Of a stretch of 14,830 bases of DNA, positions 8,172 through 14,830 are shown one piece after another. The stretch's first letter is position 1, and every line of letters starts with the position of its first letter. Position numbers and translations under genes: made by a program. The notes under the pieces are model-generated. The model did no database searches, was not told the DNA's origin, and saw only the letters and a program-made list of their open reading frames with translations. Source of the DNA: Lachnoclostridium sp. UBA7482 (GTDB lineage Bacteria; Bacillota; Clostridia; Lachnospirales; Lachnospiraceae); contig DLOO01000053.1 of assembly GCA_002479645.1 (NCBI GenBank), positions 1-14,830 on the forward strand. Reading direction: 5' to 3'.

Positions 8172-10085
8172 ATGACATCTGACGAGTATTTGAAAGCATT
8201 AAAGGCAGGCCAGAAAGAATATGATACCTGCGTATCGAAAGGCAATTACCCGTATCTGGTAGATCTCGATGATATTCTTGCCAATACGGAAATTGAAAGC
8301 CGGATCAAACTGGGTCTTGTGGACATCCCTATGGATCAGATCGCCGGAACCTATACAAAAGCGCGCTCAAACGCATTTGCGCGAAACTTTATGCCGCTGT
8401 TCAAGCGCGGAAGCGAATTTGCCACCAAATGGGAAGCACTTTACGACTCCATGGAGGAAGAGGGCTTACGTGACCCGATCGTTGCCTATGAATTTTTGAA
8501 TAAGTTCTACGTGCAGGAGGGCAACAAACGCGTCAGCGTCTCCAAGTATATGGGCGCGGTCAGCATCGAAGGCCAGGTTGTGCGCCTCGTGCCGAAGAAA
8601 TCCGAAGCAAAAGAAATTGAGATGTACTATGAGTTTTTGGATTTCTATGAAAAAACGCAGATAAATTATCTGAATTTTACTAAAATCGGCAGTTACGCGT
8701 TGCTTCTTGGCGCCACCTGCGAAGAGCCGGAGACCGAATGGGACGACGACCAAAAGATGGATTTCAAGTCGGTCTACACCAATTTCCGTAAGGAGTTTGT
8801 TGCAAAGGGCGGTACCAAGCTGTCTCTGACCGCCTCCGACGCACTGCTGATTTACCTGAATATCTTCGGCTATGACAAGGCGAAAAATAACATTTCCTCC
8901 GATTGGAAGGATGATCTAACTAAGATTTGGAAAGAATTCCTGATTTATTCGCGTGAAAATTCGATTGCAATTTCCCTCAATCCAATCGAGGACCCGAAGC
9001 GCCACACTCTCGCAAAGCTTATGTCCGGTCACAACTATGCCGCTGCCTGGGTTTACGTGAAGCGTCCCGAGCAGAGCGCCTGGACCTACAGCCATGAGCT
9101 CGGCCGCGAGTATGTTGAGGACGTGCTGGGCACCCAGCTCCAGACAGACGCTTATTTTGATGTAACTCCCGAAAATGCCGACGAGGCCATTGAGGGCATC
9201 ATCGCCGACGGTTACGACATCATTTTCCTGACCTCACCGCAGTATATTGCAGCGGCAACCAAAGCGGCCGTTGAGCACCCGGACGTCAAATTCCTGAACT
9301 GCTGTCTCAACATGTCCTATCATCATGTGCGCTCCTATTACCTGCGCATGTACGAGGCCAAATTCCTGATTGGCGCCATCGCAGGCTCGCTGACGCCCAA
9401 CAACAAGATCGGATATGTCGCCGACTACCCGATTTACGGCTCTGCGGCAAGCATCAACGCATTTGCCCTCGGCGCCGCCATGGTCAATCCCGAAGCCGAG
9501 GTTTACCTCAAATGGACGACGCTAAAGACCAACGAGTACGACAGTTTATTCGCGGACAACGATATCACACTGATTTCCAGCCGTGACCTGAATGCCGCGA
9601 CAAGCCGCAGCCGCGATTTCGGTCTGTTCTTTAATGAAGAGCCGCCCAGAAACATTGCAATTCCGGTATGGCACTGGGGCAAGCTGTATGAAGAAATTCT
9701 CCGCAGCATCTTAAACGGCAACTGGAAGGACGAGGAGAATTCCGTCGGTCTTCACTCCCTCAACTACTGGTGGGGCATGTCTGCGGACGCCATTGAGGTT
9801 ATCCACTCCGAGAAGCTTTCCGAGGATACGAAGCGACTGATTCACCTGCTCGAAAAATCCATCAAAAGCGGAGAGTTCCGCCCGTTCTCGGATTTGATTT
9901 ATTTTCAGGATGGTTCCTGCATCGATACAGGCGCACAGATGGAGCCGATGGATATCATTCGTATGAATAAGCTGGTTCGCAATGTTAAGGGATTTATTCC
10001 GACCATCGATGATGTGCGCGACGAATTCCAGATGTTACTGAAAATGCAGGGTTTGTTCCGTCCGGAGACCGAAACAAATCTGTAG
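8172..10085 (+). CDS. ParB-like domain fused to a BMP (PnrA-like) ligand-binding domain, predicted cytosolic
   Basis: The 637-residue protein has two recognisable parts. Residues about 78-145 resemble a ParB/sulfiredoxin-type N-domain: GLRDPIVAYE, then FYVQEGNKRVSVSKYMGA, where EGNKR takes the place of the ParB GERR box. Residues about 285-515 resemble a BMP/PnrA (basic membrane protein) substrate-binding fold, with RMYEAKFLIGAIAGSLTPNNKIGYVADYP and FALGAAMVNPEAEVYLKW. BMP proteins are normally lipoproteins that feed nucleosides to ABC importers, but here there is no signal peptide or lipobox, so the protein should stay in the cytoplasm and may act as a sensor. The ATG has GAGG five bases upstream. 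A phosphoesterase gene follows after 16 bases. The function is unknown; the domain calls are by eye. Confidence 0.8.
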   Translation: MTSDEYLKALKAGQKEYDTCVSKGNYPYLVDLDDILANTEIESRIKLGLVDIPMDQIAGTYTKARSNAFARNFMPLFKRGSEFATKWEALYDSMEEEGLRDPIVAYEFLNKFYVQEGNKRVSVSKYMGAVSIEGQVVRLVPKKSEAKEIEMYYEFLDFYEKTQINYLNFTKIGSYALLLGATCEEPETEWDDDQKMDFKSVYTNFRKEFVAKGGTKLSLTASDALLIYLNIFGYDKAKNNISSDWKDDLTKIWKEFLIYSRENSIAISLNPIEDPKRHTLAKLMSGHNYAAAWVYVKRPEQSAWTYSHELGREYVEDVLGTQLQTDAYFDVTPENADEAIEGIIADGYDIIFLTSPQYIAAATKAAVEHPDVKFLNCCLNMSYHHVRSYYLRMYEAKFLIGAIAGSLTPNNKIGYVADYPIYGSAASINAFALGAAMVNPEAEVYLKWTTLKTNEYDSLFADNDITLISSRDLNAATSRSRDFGLFFNEEPPRNIAIPVWHWGKLYEEILRSILNGNWKDEENSVGLHSLNYWWGMSADAIEVIHSEKLSEDTKRLIHLLEKSIKSGEFRPFSDLIYFQDGSCIDTGAQMEPMDIIRMNKLVRNVKGFIPTIDDVRDEFQMLLKMQGLFRPETETNL

Positions 10086-10101
10086 AGAGGGGAATACGGG
10101 G

Positions 10102-10704
10102 TTGAAAATACTTGTTTTAGCAGATAAGGAGTGCAAAGCATTATGGGATTATTATGAGCCGGGGAAGCTGGACGAATACGACTTGATTCTCTCCTGCGGC
10201 GATTTGTCCCCGCACTATCTGTCGTTTCTGGCTACCTTTACCAAGGTGCCGGTTCTATATGTTCATGGCAATCACGATGACTGCTATGTAAAAACACCGC
10301 CGGAAGGCTGCGAATGCATCGACGGTCAGATTTATGAATATCGCGGAGTCCGCATTGTGGGTCTGGGAGGTTCCCTGCGTTATAAGCCGGGCATCAACCA
10401 GTACACACAGGAGGAAATGCTGGCGCGTGCTAACCGTCTCCGCTTCAAATTGTGGCGCAAAAAAGGATTTGATATTCTCTTAACGCACGCGCCTGCGCAG
10501 GCTCTCGGCGATGCCGAAGACCATGCGCACCAAGGCTTTCAGGCGTTCCGCATGCTGTTGGAAAAATACCGTCCGGCATTCTTTATCCATGGTCACGTAC
10601 ATCTCAATTACAGCCACAAGCTGACAAGAGAGCAGAATTTTCTCGGCACCAGAATCATCAATGCGTATGAAAGATACGTGATTGAAGTGCCGGATAGGGA
10701 ATAA
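10102..10704 (+). CDS. Calcineurin-like metallophosphoesterase
   Basis: A cytosolic phosphoesterase of 200 residues with the two-metal calcineurin-like fold. Motifs in order are LVLADKE (Asp8), SCGDL (Asp34), VHGNHDD (Asn57, His58, Asp59), LTHAP (His129) and HGHVH (His165, His167). The first motif, normally DxH, is D-K-E here (Asp8, Glu10), so one canonical metal-binding histidine is replaced by glutamate. The start is a TTG at 10102 with AGAGGGG nine bases upstream; no ATG is better placed. It follows the ParB-like/BMP gene by 16 bases and is almost certainly co-transcribed, so the two may act on the same nucleotide or signal. The substrate is not predictable; YfcE/MJ0936-type phosphodiesterases are the closest general relatives. 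Confidence 0.88.
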   Translation: MKILVLADKECKALWDYYEPGKLDEYDLILSCGDLSPHYLSFLATFTKVPVLYVHGNHDDCYVKTPPEGCECIDGQIYEYRGVRIVGLGGSLRYKPGINQYTQEEMLARANRLRFKLWRKKGFDILLTHAPAQALGDAEDHAHQGFQAFRMLLEKYRPAFFIHGHVHLNYSHKLTREQNFLGTRIINAYERYVIEVPDRE

Positions 10705-10715
10705 GAACAAACTAA

Positions 10716-10755
10716 AAACACCTCCGGACGCCCAACAGGCATTTCGGAGGTGTTT
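10716..10755. terminator. Bidirectional intrinsic terminator between convergent genes
   Basis: A perfect 11-bp stem pairs AAACACCTCCG (10716-10726) with CGGAGGTGTTT (10745-10755), with a short inner GCC/GGC pairing in the loop. T-tracts lie on both sides: TTTTT on the minus strand (10718-10714), the stronger one, and TTT on the plus strand. It lies 12 bases after the phosphoesterase stop and 20 bases after the ABC permease stop. Confidence 0.85.
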
Positions 10756-10774
10756 GTGGGGTAACCTGCCTCGC

Positions 10775-11740
10775 TTATTCTGCTGCAGTGCACATCTGTT
10801 TTCTCATGCAGCAATGATACGATATATATCCTAAGCTGCACACAAAAAGGATTTCCGCTAACATTGTTATTGCAATTTTGATGATGCTGTTCCCATTTGC
10901 CAAAGCGTCAAAAAATGTCACGCCAACACAACTGAAAAAAGAAATAGTGCGAAGCTTCATACATGTCAATATCAGCAACGCTATCCCGATAACAGAAACT
11001 ATGATAAAATAAAGTGTTCTGTCAATTTGTTTTGCCAAAAAGAACAGCATAATACTCGTCGCAAATACAAAACCAATAAGTGAAATCACATTACAAATCA
11101 TAACCACGCTGCTCTTTAATATCATACAACGATTGCCGGTATAGATGAGCACTTTACTTGCCTTTGTTGGATAATTGCTGCCCATTATCAAAACCATCTC
11201 CGTTTGAAACAACAAAATAATGCTCATAATGCAAAGGTATGCCCTCATCTGCGAAGTAAAGTATTCCCTTCTTCCTTTTTGAATGAACTCCATTACATAA
11301 GTTCCATTTGCCCTATCAATAACCACAAGCTTAATTAAAACAAGAACTGCAAGGATGGAATCAAAAATAATCAGAAACGATGTTGTATCATAAGCAAATG
11401 CGCCGTAGGTTTTCTCGTTAAGGTACTCTGCTGAATACTCATAAACATCTTCATATTTTATTTTCTGACTCTTTAGGAACTTCAAAATATCGACCGTTTC
11501 CTGTAAATGTGTTTTCGTTTCTTCGGTATATTGATTCAAGTCATACAGCGCAATATTCTCAATTTGAGACTGTATCTCCTCTTCGGATGAGTACGCGTCT
11601 ATTCCGTGTTCCCACATGATTTCATTATATATAGCACCTCTCTGGTACCCGATGGCATATACTGCGACACCGGCTAAAGCAAGAATCATGGTTACAATAA
11701 TAATTTCTGACTGAAAAAGTCGTAGCAGCGTTTTCTTCAT
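10775..11740 (-). CDS. ABC transporter permease (ABC-2-like)
   Basis: The 321-residue membrane protein has about six hydrophobic segments: one near residues 12-32, then after an extracellular-looking loop of about 85 residues, further ones near 122-142, 170-190, 208-237, 242-260 and 285-310. The layout of one TM helix, a large loop and a cluster of five helices is typical of ABC-2-type exporters such as BcrB or lantibiotic-immunity permeases, but no diagnostic motif was recognised. Its ATG at 11740 overlaps the TGA of the ATPase gene by four bases (ATGA), so it is translationally coupled and is the obvious membrane partner. It is the last gene of the four-gene operon and is followed by the terminator at 10716-10755. 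Base composition is AT-richer than in the secA operon. Confidence 0.78.
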   Translation of the reverse strand: MKKTLLRLFQSEIIIVTMILALAGVAVYAIGYQRGAIYNEIMWEHGIDAYSSEEEIQSQIENIALYDLNQYTEETKTHLQETVDILKFLKSQKIKYEDVYEYSAEYLNEKTYGAFAYDTTSFLIIFDSILAVLVLIKLVVIDRANGTYVMEFIQKGRREYFTSQMRAYLCIMSIILLFQTEMVLIMGSNYPTKASKVLIYTGNRCMILKSSVVMICNVISLIGFVFATSIMLFFLAKQIDRTLYFIIVSVIGIALLILTCMKLRTISFFSCVGVTFFDALANGNSIIKIAITMLAEILFVCSLGYISYHCCMRKQMCTAAE

Positions 11741-12618
11741 GGTTCTAGCGCCTCCGATTCATCAATCAAGACCGCTTCAATAAGACCAAATTGCGAAGCA
11801 ATCTGTATTACATTTTTTGCATACCTCTGTATAAAAGAGCACACAAACTGAGTCTTTACTCCTTCGTTGTCACTCCGAAACGAAATGCCCTCTTGTTGTT
11901 CTGTTTGACATAGCCTATTGATTTCTGCTTCAAGACGTTGTTGCGCCAATTTTGCTTCATCCTCCCGAAGAAACCTCAACAGATAGGAAACTACCGTCCT
12001 GAATTTTAACTGTCCTAGCTGTTTGAGATGTTTGTTGGCTACAGAATAAACCTTATCACAATAGCGAGTTAACAACATTGTTTCGTGAGAAACAATGATT
12101 ATACTTTTCCCCCGTTCGGCGGCATATCGAACTTCTGAAAAGAATATCCTTTTTGAACGACTATCCAGTGAATTTGTAGGTTCATCAAATAACAGGATAT
12201 CTTCTTCGGAATATAACACACAAATAATCGCAAGCTTCTGCCGCATTCCTAAGGAGTATTTTCTGACCGGCATGTCTATATGCTCGCCGAGTTCCCATCT
12301 TTTAAGAGCATCCTTGACCGTGTCCGAGGAGGACTCCGTCAGGTAATACTGCAGCGTCTCCCTCCCCGTTAACTCATTCCAAAAGTGTGGCGTTTCAATT
12401 AACCCGCACACATTTGTATTCCTGCCGTTTCTTTCAATGCTCACAGTCCCCTTTTGTGGGATTAACATATTTCCGATAATCTTCAGAAAGGTTGTTTTGC
12501 CTGAACCGTTATCTCCTATAATCCCGACAATGCTGTTTCTTTCCAATGAAAAAGTTATGTTTTCAAGTACAGAAATTTTTTTATAAGAAAAGGATACATT
12601 AGTTAACGCAATCATCAT
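11737..12618 (-). CDS. ABC transporter ATP-binding protein, BcrA/LanF-like
   Basis: A 293-residue ABC ATPase that would power the adjoining permease. Motifs are Walker A GDNGSGKT at 35-42, signature YSLGMRQKL at 121-129, Walker B ILLFDEP at 141-147, D-loop SLD and the switch histidine in VSHE (His178). The Q-loop region reads CGLIETPHFWNELTGRETL with Glu75 where glutamine is usual. That style is typical of the bacitracin/lantibiotic self-protection and exporter subfamily (BcrA, LanF). Residues about 200-293 form a C-terminal extension with no motif I can name. Two adjacent ATGs (12618 and 12615) are possible; the first overlaps the upstream TGA as ATGA, as at the other junctions of the operon, and is preferred. 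Confidence 0.92.
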   Translation of the reverse strand: MMIALTNVSFSYKKISVLENITFSLERNSIVGIIGDNGSGKTTFLKIIGNMLIPQKGTVSIERNGRNTNVCGLIETPHFWNELTGRETLQYYLTESSSDTVKDALKRWELGEHIDMPVRKYSLGMRQKLAIICVLYSEEDILLFDEPTNSLDSRSKRIFFSEVRYAAERGKSIIIVSHETMLLTRYCDKVYSVANKHLKQLGQLKFRTVVSYLLRFLREDEAKLAQQRLEAEINRLCQTEQQEGISFRSDNEGVKTQFVCSFIQRYAKNVIQIASQFGLIEAVLIDESEALEP

Positions 12619-13316
12619 TTAGGTTGCTCCTCTTCCGGGAGCTTGTCCCATTGTATTGCTATTTGAATGCCATCTTCTACTGTGCAAATTTTGATTGCCT
12701 CCTTGAACCATGCCTGTTCTTCCCTGTACGTGATACACGCGTCCACATAAATAATCCGGTTCTCATCATCAAATCGGCATCGTCCCTCACCGGCAAGTTT
12801 GTAATATTCCTTTAAGTCCTCGTAACTATGAAAATCCAAGAGTTTCTTCCACTTAAGAAACGTCGTTTTATTGGCAGCAATATCGTGAATATTAATGGTT
12901 GGCGACATAAATGCAAATTCATGCTCTAGTCCGTAAAAATCCAACGAAAGATCAACCAACCAGTATTTTAATGCAAAAAAACAGTGGCCATCCTTGCAAA
13001 GCAGCACTCCCTCACATTCTTCATCTTCAACAAGCACTTTCACATCGCGTACATAAATCTCGCTCTTTTTTACATAATCCTCAAAGAAGTCGATATCATC
13101 CTTTGTATAGAAGTAGGCATAATGACAGGCAGACCAATAATCCGGCTCTTCGCTGCAAATTCCTTCGTATTTGAGCGTGACGATACCATCTGAACTTGTT
13201 AAACTCAAATCATAAGATTTATTTGCGAAAAACATAAATACAACAATTCCCGCCGCTGCGACACAGAATAACAGTAAAAAAACACTTCCAAATCGTTTCA
13301 TAACCTGTGTCCTCAT
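12615..13316 (-). CDS. Membrane-anchored protein of unknown function
   Basis: I do not recognise the family. The 233 residues start with a short basic stretch and one hydrophobic helix (about residues 10-31, FGSVFLLLFCVAAAGIVVFMFF) without a lipobox. An acidic, aromatic-rich domain of about 200 residues follows, presumably outside the membrane. An odd cysteine content (ICSEEPDYWSACHY, CEGVLLCKDGHCFF) could allow disulfides. The ATG at 13316 overlaps the peptidase stop as ATGA, and its own TGA overlaps the ATPase start as ATGA. A second ATG five codons in (13301) is a less likely start. Its position between a peptidase and an ABC exporter suggests an accessory or adaptor subunit of the same system, but that is inference. 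Confidence 0.75.
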   Translation of the reverse strand: MRTQVMKRFGSVFLLLFCVAAAGIVVFMFFANKSYDLSLTSSDGIVTLKYEGICSEEPDYWSACHYAYFYTKDDIDFFEDYVKKSEIYVRDVKVLVEDEECEGVLLCKDGHCFFALKYWLVDLSLDFYGLEHEFAFMSPTINIHDIAANKTTFLKWKKLLDFHSYEDLKEYYKLAGEGRCRFDDENRIIYVDACITYREEQAWFKEAIKICTVEDGIQIAIQWDKLPEEEQPK

Positions 13317-14158
13317 TTCTTCTTAAATTTCGTGATACCAAAATTCCATCTTGTTAATATGTTGGTTCCAATTTCTCTCTCCGGAAAATATGAATACTGC
13401 CGGTTGTTATCCCATGTGTCATTAACAATAACAAACTTCTGTTTTTCTGTTGCTTTTTTACCGGTAATTGCCTTTTTGTATGTTACCGTATATTCGCGAT
13501 ATCCACAGCCGGTCATAGCGTGCCCAATTATGTAAAACGCCGTTGCTCTTCCGTTCTGAATCTCATCTTTTAATGTTTTGTATATATCGTAATAATCATT
13601 ATTGGCAGTATAATCTCCCTTTTTATATGCAAGCATCATATTCGGTAAAATAAACTTAACATCAGAAGTATCAATTCCATTTCCTTTTCCATCCAAAACG
13701 GTTCGACCTTTCTTCTTGGTTTCTCCTTCTGGGATATATGATGATAATGTTAAAGCAAAATCAATAGCTTTTTTACCTACACTTTTGTAATGAGTTGTTA
13801 CCCCATTAAATTTCGTAATTGACGTAATCGTTGATGCCCAACATATACCCTCTAAACTAGATATTGGCTTTGCCTTATCATCTTTTATCCTATTATAGTA
13901 TTCTCTTATATCGGACTGGCTATAATTTAAGCTATTTAACTTCTTCTCGGCAGAAAGAGTTGATGATACAAATTTTCTTCCGTATACATTTTCAATGTAA
14001 CTACTAATCAACTTTGAATCTTGTATTACCGAATCTGATGTCCCTTGAACTGCAAGTGGTTTGTAAAATCTTGTGCTGTACAAGATTGACATTATGACCA
14101 GTACCCCTAATACGGAAAACAAACAACATCTTCCCCAACTTGCAACTTTTGACTTCAT
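13313..14158 (-). CDS. Membrane-anchored papain-like cysteine peptidase (putative)
   Basis: From the preferred ATG at 14158 the protein has 281 residues: a basic N-terminus, one hydrophobic anchor (about residues 11-29) and an external domain. Catalytic residues can be placed in papain-like order: Cys106 in EGICWAST, His213 in IGHAMTGCGYREY and Asp247 in IVNDTWDNN, where papain has Asn before Ser-Trp. The oxyanion-hole glutamine six residues before the cysteine is not obvious (Ser100). A C39-like or transglutaminase-like fold is an alternative, since both also use Cys-His-Asp. A GTG at 14167 would extend it by three codons, but it overlaps the AGAGGG ribosome binding site that serves the ATG. 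It is the first gene of the ATGA-linked operon and is the most AT-rich. It would act outside the membrane, perhaps on the exported substrate. Confidence 0.7.
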   Translation of the reverse strand: MKSKVASWGRCCLFSVLGVLVIMSILYSTRFYKPLAVQGTSDSVIQDSKLISSYIENVYGRKFVSSTLSAEKKLNSLNYSQSDIREYYNRIKDDKAKPISSLEGICWASTITSITKFNGVTTHYKSVGKKAIDFALTLSSYIPEGETKKKGRTVLDGKGNGIDTSDVKFILPNMMLAYKKGDYTANNDYYDIYKTLKDEIQNGRATAFYIIGHAMTGCGYREYTVTYKKAITGKKATEKQKFVIVNDTWDNNRQYSYFPEREIGTNILTRWNFGITKFKKK

Positions 14159-14208
14159 ACTATTCACCCTCTCTTTCTCGCCGTTATCTCATTTAATATA
14201 GTATTTGA

Positions 14209-14349
14209 TTATTGTAGTCTATAAACAGCTTTTTTCCCTAATCCGGTATATTTGACCTGTTTTCGTGATACAAATGACACATTTTCCTTAACACCGATGA
14301 AAAATAATCTGCTTCCCTTTTTCATGAATATAGCCGTCCGATATTTCAT
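14209..14349 (-). CDS. Possible small basic peptide ORF (46 residues), doubtful
   Basis: An ATG at 14349 opens a 46-codon ORF rich in Lys and Arg (MKYRTAIFMKKGSRLFFIG near its start), ending at TAA 14209, 51 bases before the peptidase start. An inner ATG at codon 9 would give a 38-residue cationic peptide. Neither ATG has a convincing ribosome binding site. It is recorded because a short cationic peptide before a peptidase/exporter operon could be a precursor or signal. It could equally be chance, or the tail of a decayed gene, since the same frame upstream is open except for one stop. Confidence 0.2.
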   Translation of the reverse strand: MKYRTAIFMKKGSRLFFIGVKENVSFVSRKQVKYTGLGKKAVYRLQ

Positions 14350-14512
14350 CCGAAAGTTCGCAGTTTGTTACACACCGTGCGCAATACTAACTATCCGCCC
14401 CGGATGCATCCGGCTCGTCAGTTCTCGGAAAGGATCTGCCGGGATATCACCCTGTAACTTGCCACCATAATTCTAACATATATATTCTGGCACAAACAAG
14501 TCACTTACCTGC

Positions 14513-14547
14513 GAAACGACGTATTTTTGACTTGAAATGACATATTT
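14513..14547 (-). repeat. Direct repeat with 21-bp period, operator-like
   Basis: Two 14-base copies, GAAACGACGTATTT (14513-14526) and GAAATGACATATTT (14534-14547) as read on the plus strand, differ at two positions and start 21 bases apart, two turns of the helix. On the minus strand this is TATGTCATT-n12-TACGTCGTT, a layout like LytTR-family operators, about 13 bases upstream of a possible -35. A solitary third copy (AAATGACACATTT) lies at 14272-14284, next to the second promoter-like pair. Confidence 0.45.
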
Positions 14548-14573
14548 GTTTATCTTCAGACCATTTGTAAAAA

Positions 14574-14637
14574 GCGTGTGAATCCGAGATAGTTTCTCCC
14601 TCAACAGGTACGAGAAATCCTATTCAAATTCACACGC
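14574..14637 (-). terminator. Nested hairpin terminator after the nuclease gene
   Basis: The arms GCGTGTGAAT (14574-14583) and ATTCACACGC (14628-14637) are a perfect 10-bp inverted repeat. Inside the 44-base loop, TTTCTC (14593-14598) pairs with GAGAAA (14612-14617). On the minus strand the stem starts 18 bases after the nuclease stop and is followed by TTTTT (14573-14569), so it would act as an intrinsic terminator and insulate the peptidase operon. Confidence 0.6.
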
Positions 14638-14655
14638 CTCTTTTACTCTCAAATA

Positions 14656-14830
14656 TTATTCCGCACTGTGCTCTCTGAGAATCCTTTCAATCTCCGCAGG
14701 TTCTACCTCCAGATCGTCTGCTATCTGAGCGATGGTTTTTCCCTTTTGAAGCTTCTTCTCAATCAATGAAAACATCTTCTTCTCTCCACCGGTCTTGATG
14801 CCCTGTTCCATGCCCTGCCGAATGCCATCC
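14656..14830 (-). CDS. Rpn-family (PD-(D/E)XK) recombination-promoting nuclease/putative transposase, C-terminal end
   Basis: Only the last 57 residues are in the window. They begin GIRQGMEQGIKTGGEKKMF, a Gly/Gln-rich repeat-like helix, and continue with IEKKLQKGKTIAQIADDLEV and a final PAEIERILREHSAE. This short glycine-spaced helix followed by a helix-turn-helix-like 'KG.TIAQIADDL' tail is the usual ending of Rpn/YhgA-like nucleases annotated as PD-(D/E)XK nuclease family transposases, which promote RecA-independent recombination. The catalytic N-terminal domain lies beyond the edge, so activity cannot be judged. TAA is at 14658-14656, followed by a hairpin terminator. Many clostridial genomes carry several copies. 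Family assignment from the tail alone is fairly, not fully, secure. Confidence 0.75.
   Translation of the reverse strand, partial: DGIRQGMEQGIKTGGEKKMFSLIEKKLQKGKTIAQIADDLEVEPAEIERILREHSAE

Larger units (their letters stand above)
14168..14655. other. Intergenic region upstream of the peptidase/ABC operon
   Basis: No confident gene lies here. On the minus strand it contains, in order, the nuclease terminator hairpin, a 21-bp-period direct repeat, a possible promoter (TTGTTT 14494-14499, 18 bases, TAGAAT 14470-14475), a 34-codon open stretch and a 46-codon ORF in the same frame separated by one stop, and a weaker promoter-like pair (TTGTAT-17-TATACC, about 14245-14275). GC content is higher around 14395-14460 than in its flanks. 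Confidence 0.5.

Noticed and set aside
14252..14470. 72-codon plus-strand frame upstream of the peptidase operon
   Set aside because: It starts at TTG, has no ribosome binding site and no recognisable domain; the antisense frame looks more protein-like.
14527..14556. Plus-strand promoter-like pair TTGACT-18-TATCTT
   Set aside because: The -10 is poor, it lies inside the direct repeat, and it would fire only into the terminator hairpin and the antisense of the nuclease gene.

Overview
The window looks like a low-to-mid GC Firmicute chromosome, most likely class Clostridia and perhaps Lachnospiraceae-like. This rests on the style of the SecA, RF2 and UvrB proteins, strong AGGAG-type ribosome binding sites, extended -10 promoters, a CPBP membrane protease and an Rpn-type nuclease tail. 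The genus is not resolved. No tRNA, rRNA, CRISPR array or intact insertion sequence is visible.

Region 1 (1-6210, minus strand) is a housekeeping operon read right to left: secA, prfB, uvrB, uvrA (uvrA is cut by the window edge). A clear promoter (TTGCCT-17-TATAAT) precedes secA. Gaps are 78, 2 and 23 bases, so protein export, stop-codon release and nucleotide excision repair are probably co-transcribed. The prfB reading frame is continuous and lacks the usual in-frame UGA of the RF2 autoregulatory frameshift.

Region 2 (6211-6880) has no gene I can support. It holds a cluster of six DnaA-box-like 9-mers in 118 bases, two of them perfect, beside T-rich DNA, together with hairpins.

Region 3 (6881-10755) has a CPBP-family membrane protease (minus) divergent from a plus-strand pair: a cytosolic ParB-like/BMP (PnrA-like) fusion protein and a calcineurin-like phosphoesterase. 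The divergent gap holds promoters for both directions, a strongly structured segment that folds by eye into a closed three-way junction, and a second promoter overlapped by a perfect palindrome. A bidirectional terminator closes the region.

Region 4 (10775-14158, minus strand) is an AT-richer accessory operon of four genes joined by three ATGA stop/start overlaps. It encodes a membrane-anchored papain-like cysteine peptidase, a membrane-anchored protein of unknown function, a BcrA/LanF-like ABC ATPase and its multi-pass permease. This resembles a peptide export, processing or immunity module. Upstream lie a 21-bp-period direct repeat reminiscent of LytTR operators, a possible small basic peptide ORF and possible coding relics.

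Region 5 (14656-14830, minus strand) is the C-terminal tail of an Rpn/PD-(D/E)XK-type recombination-promoting nuclease, followed by a hairpin terminator.
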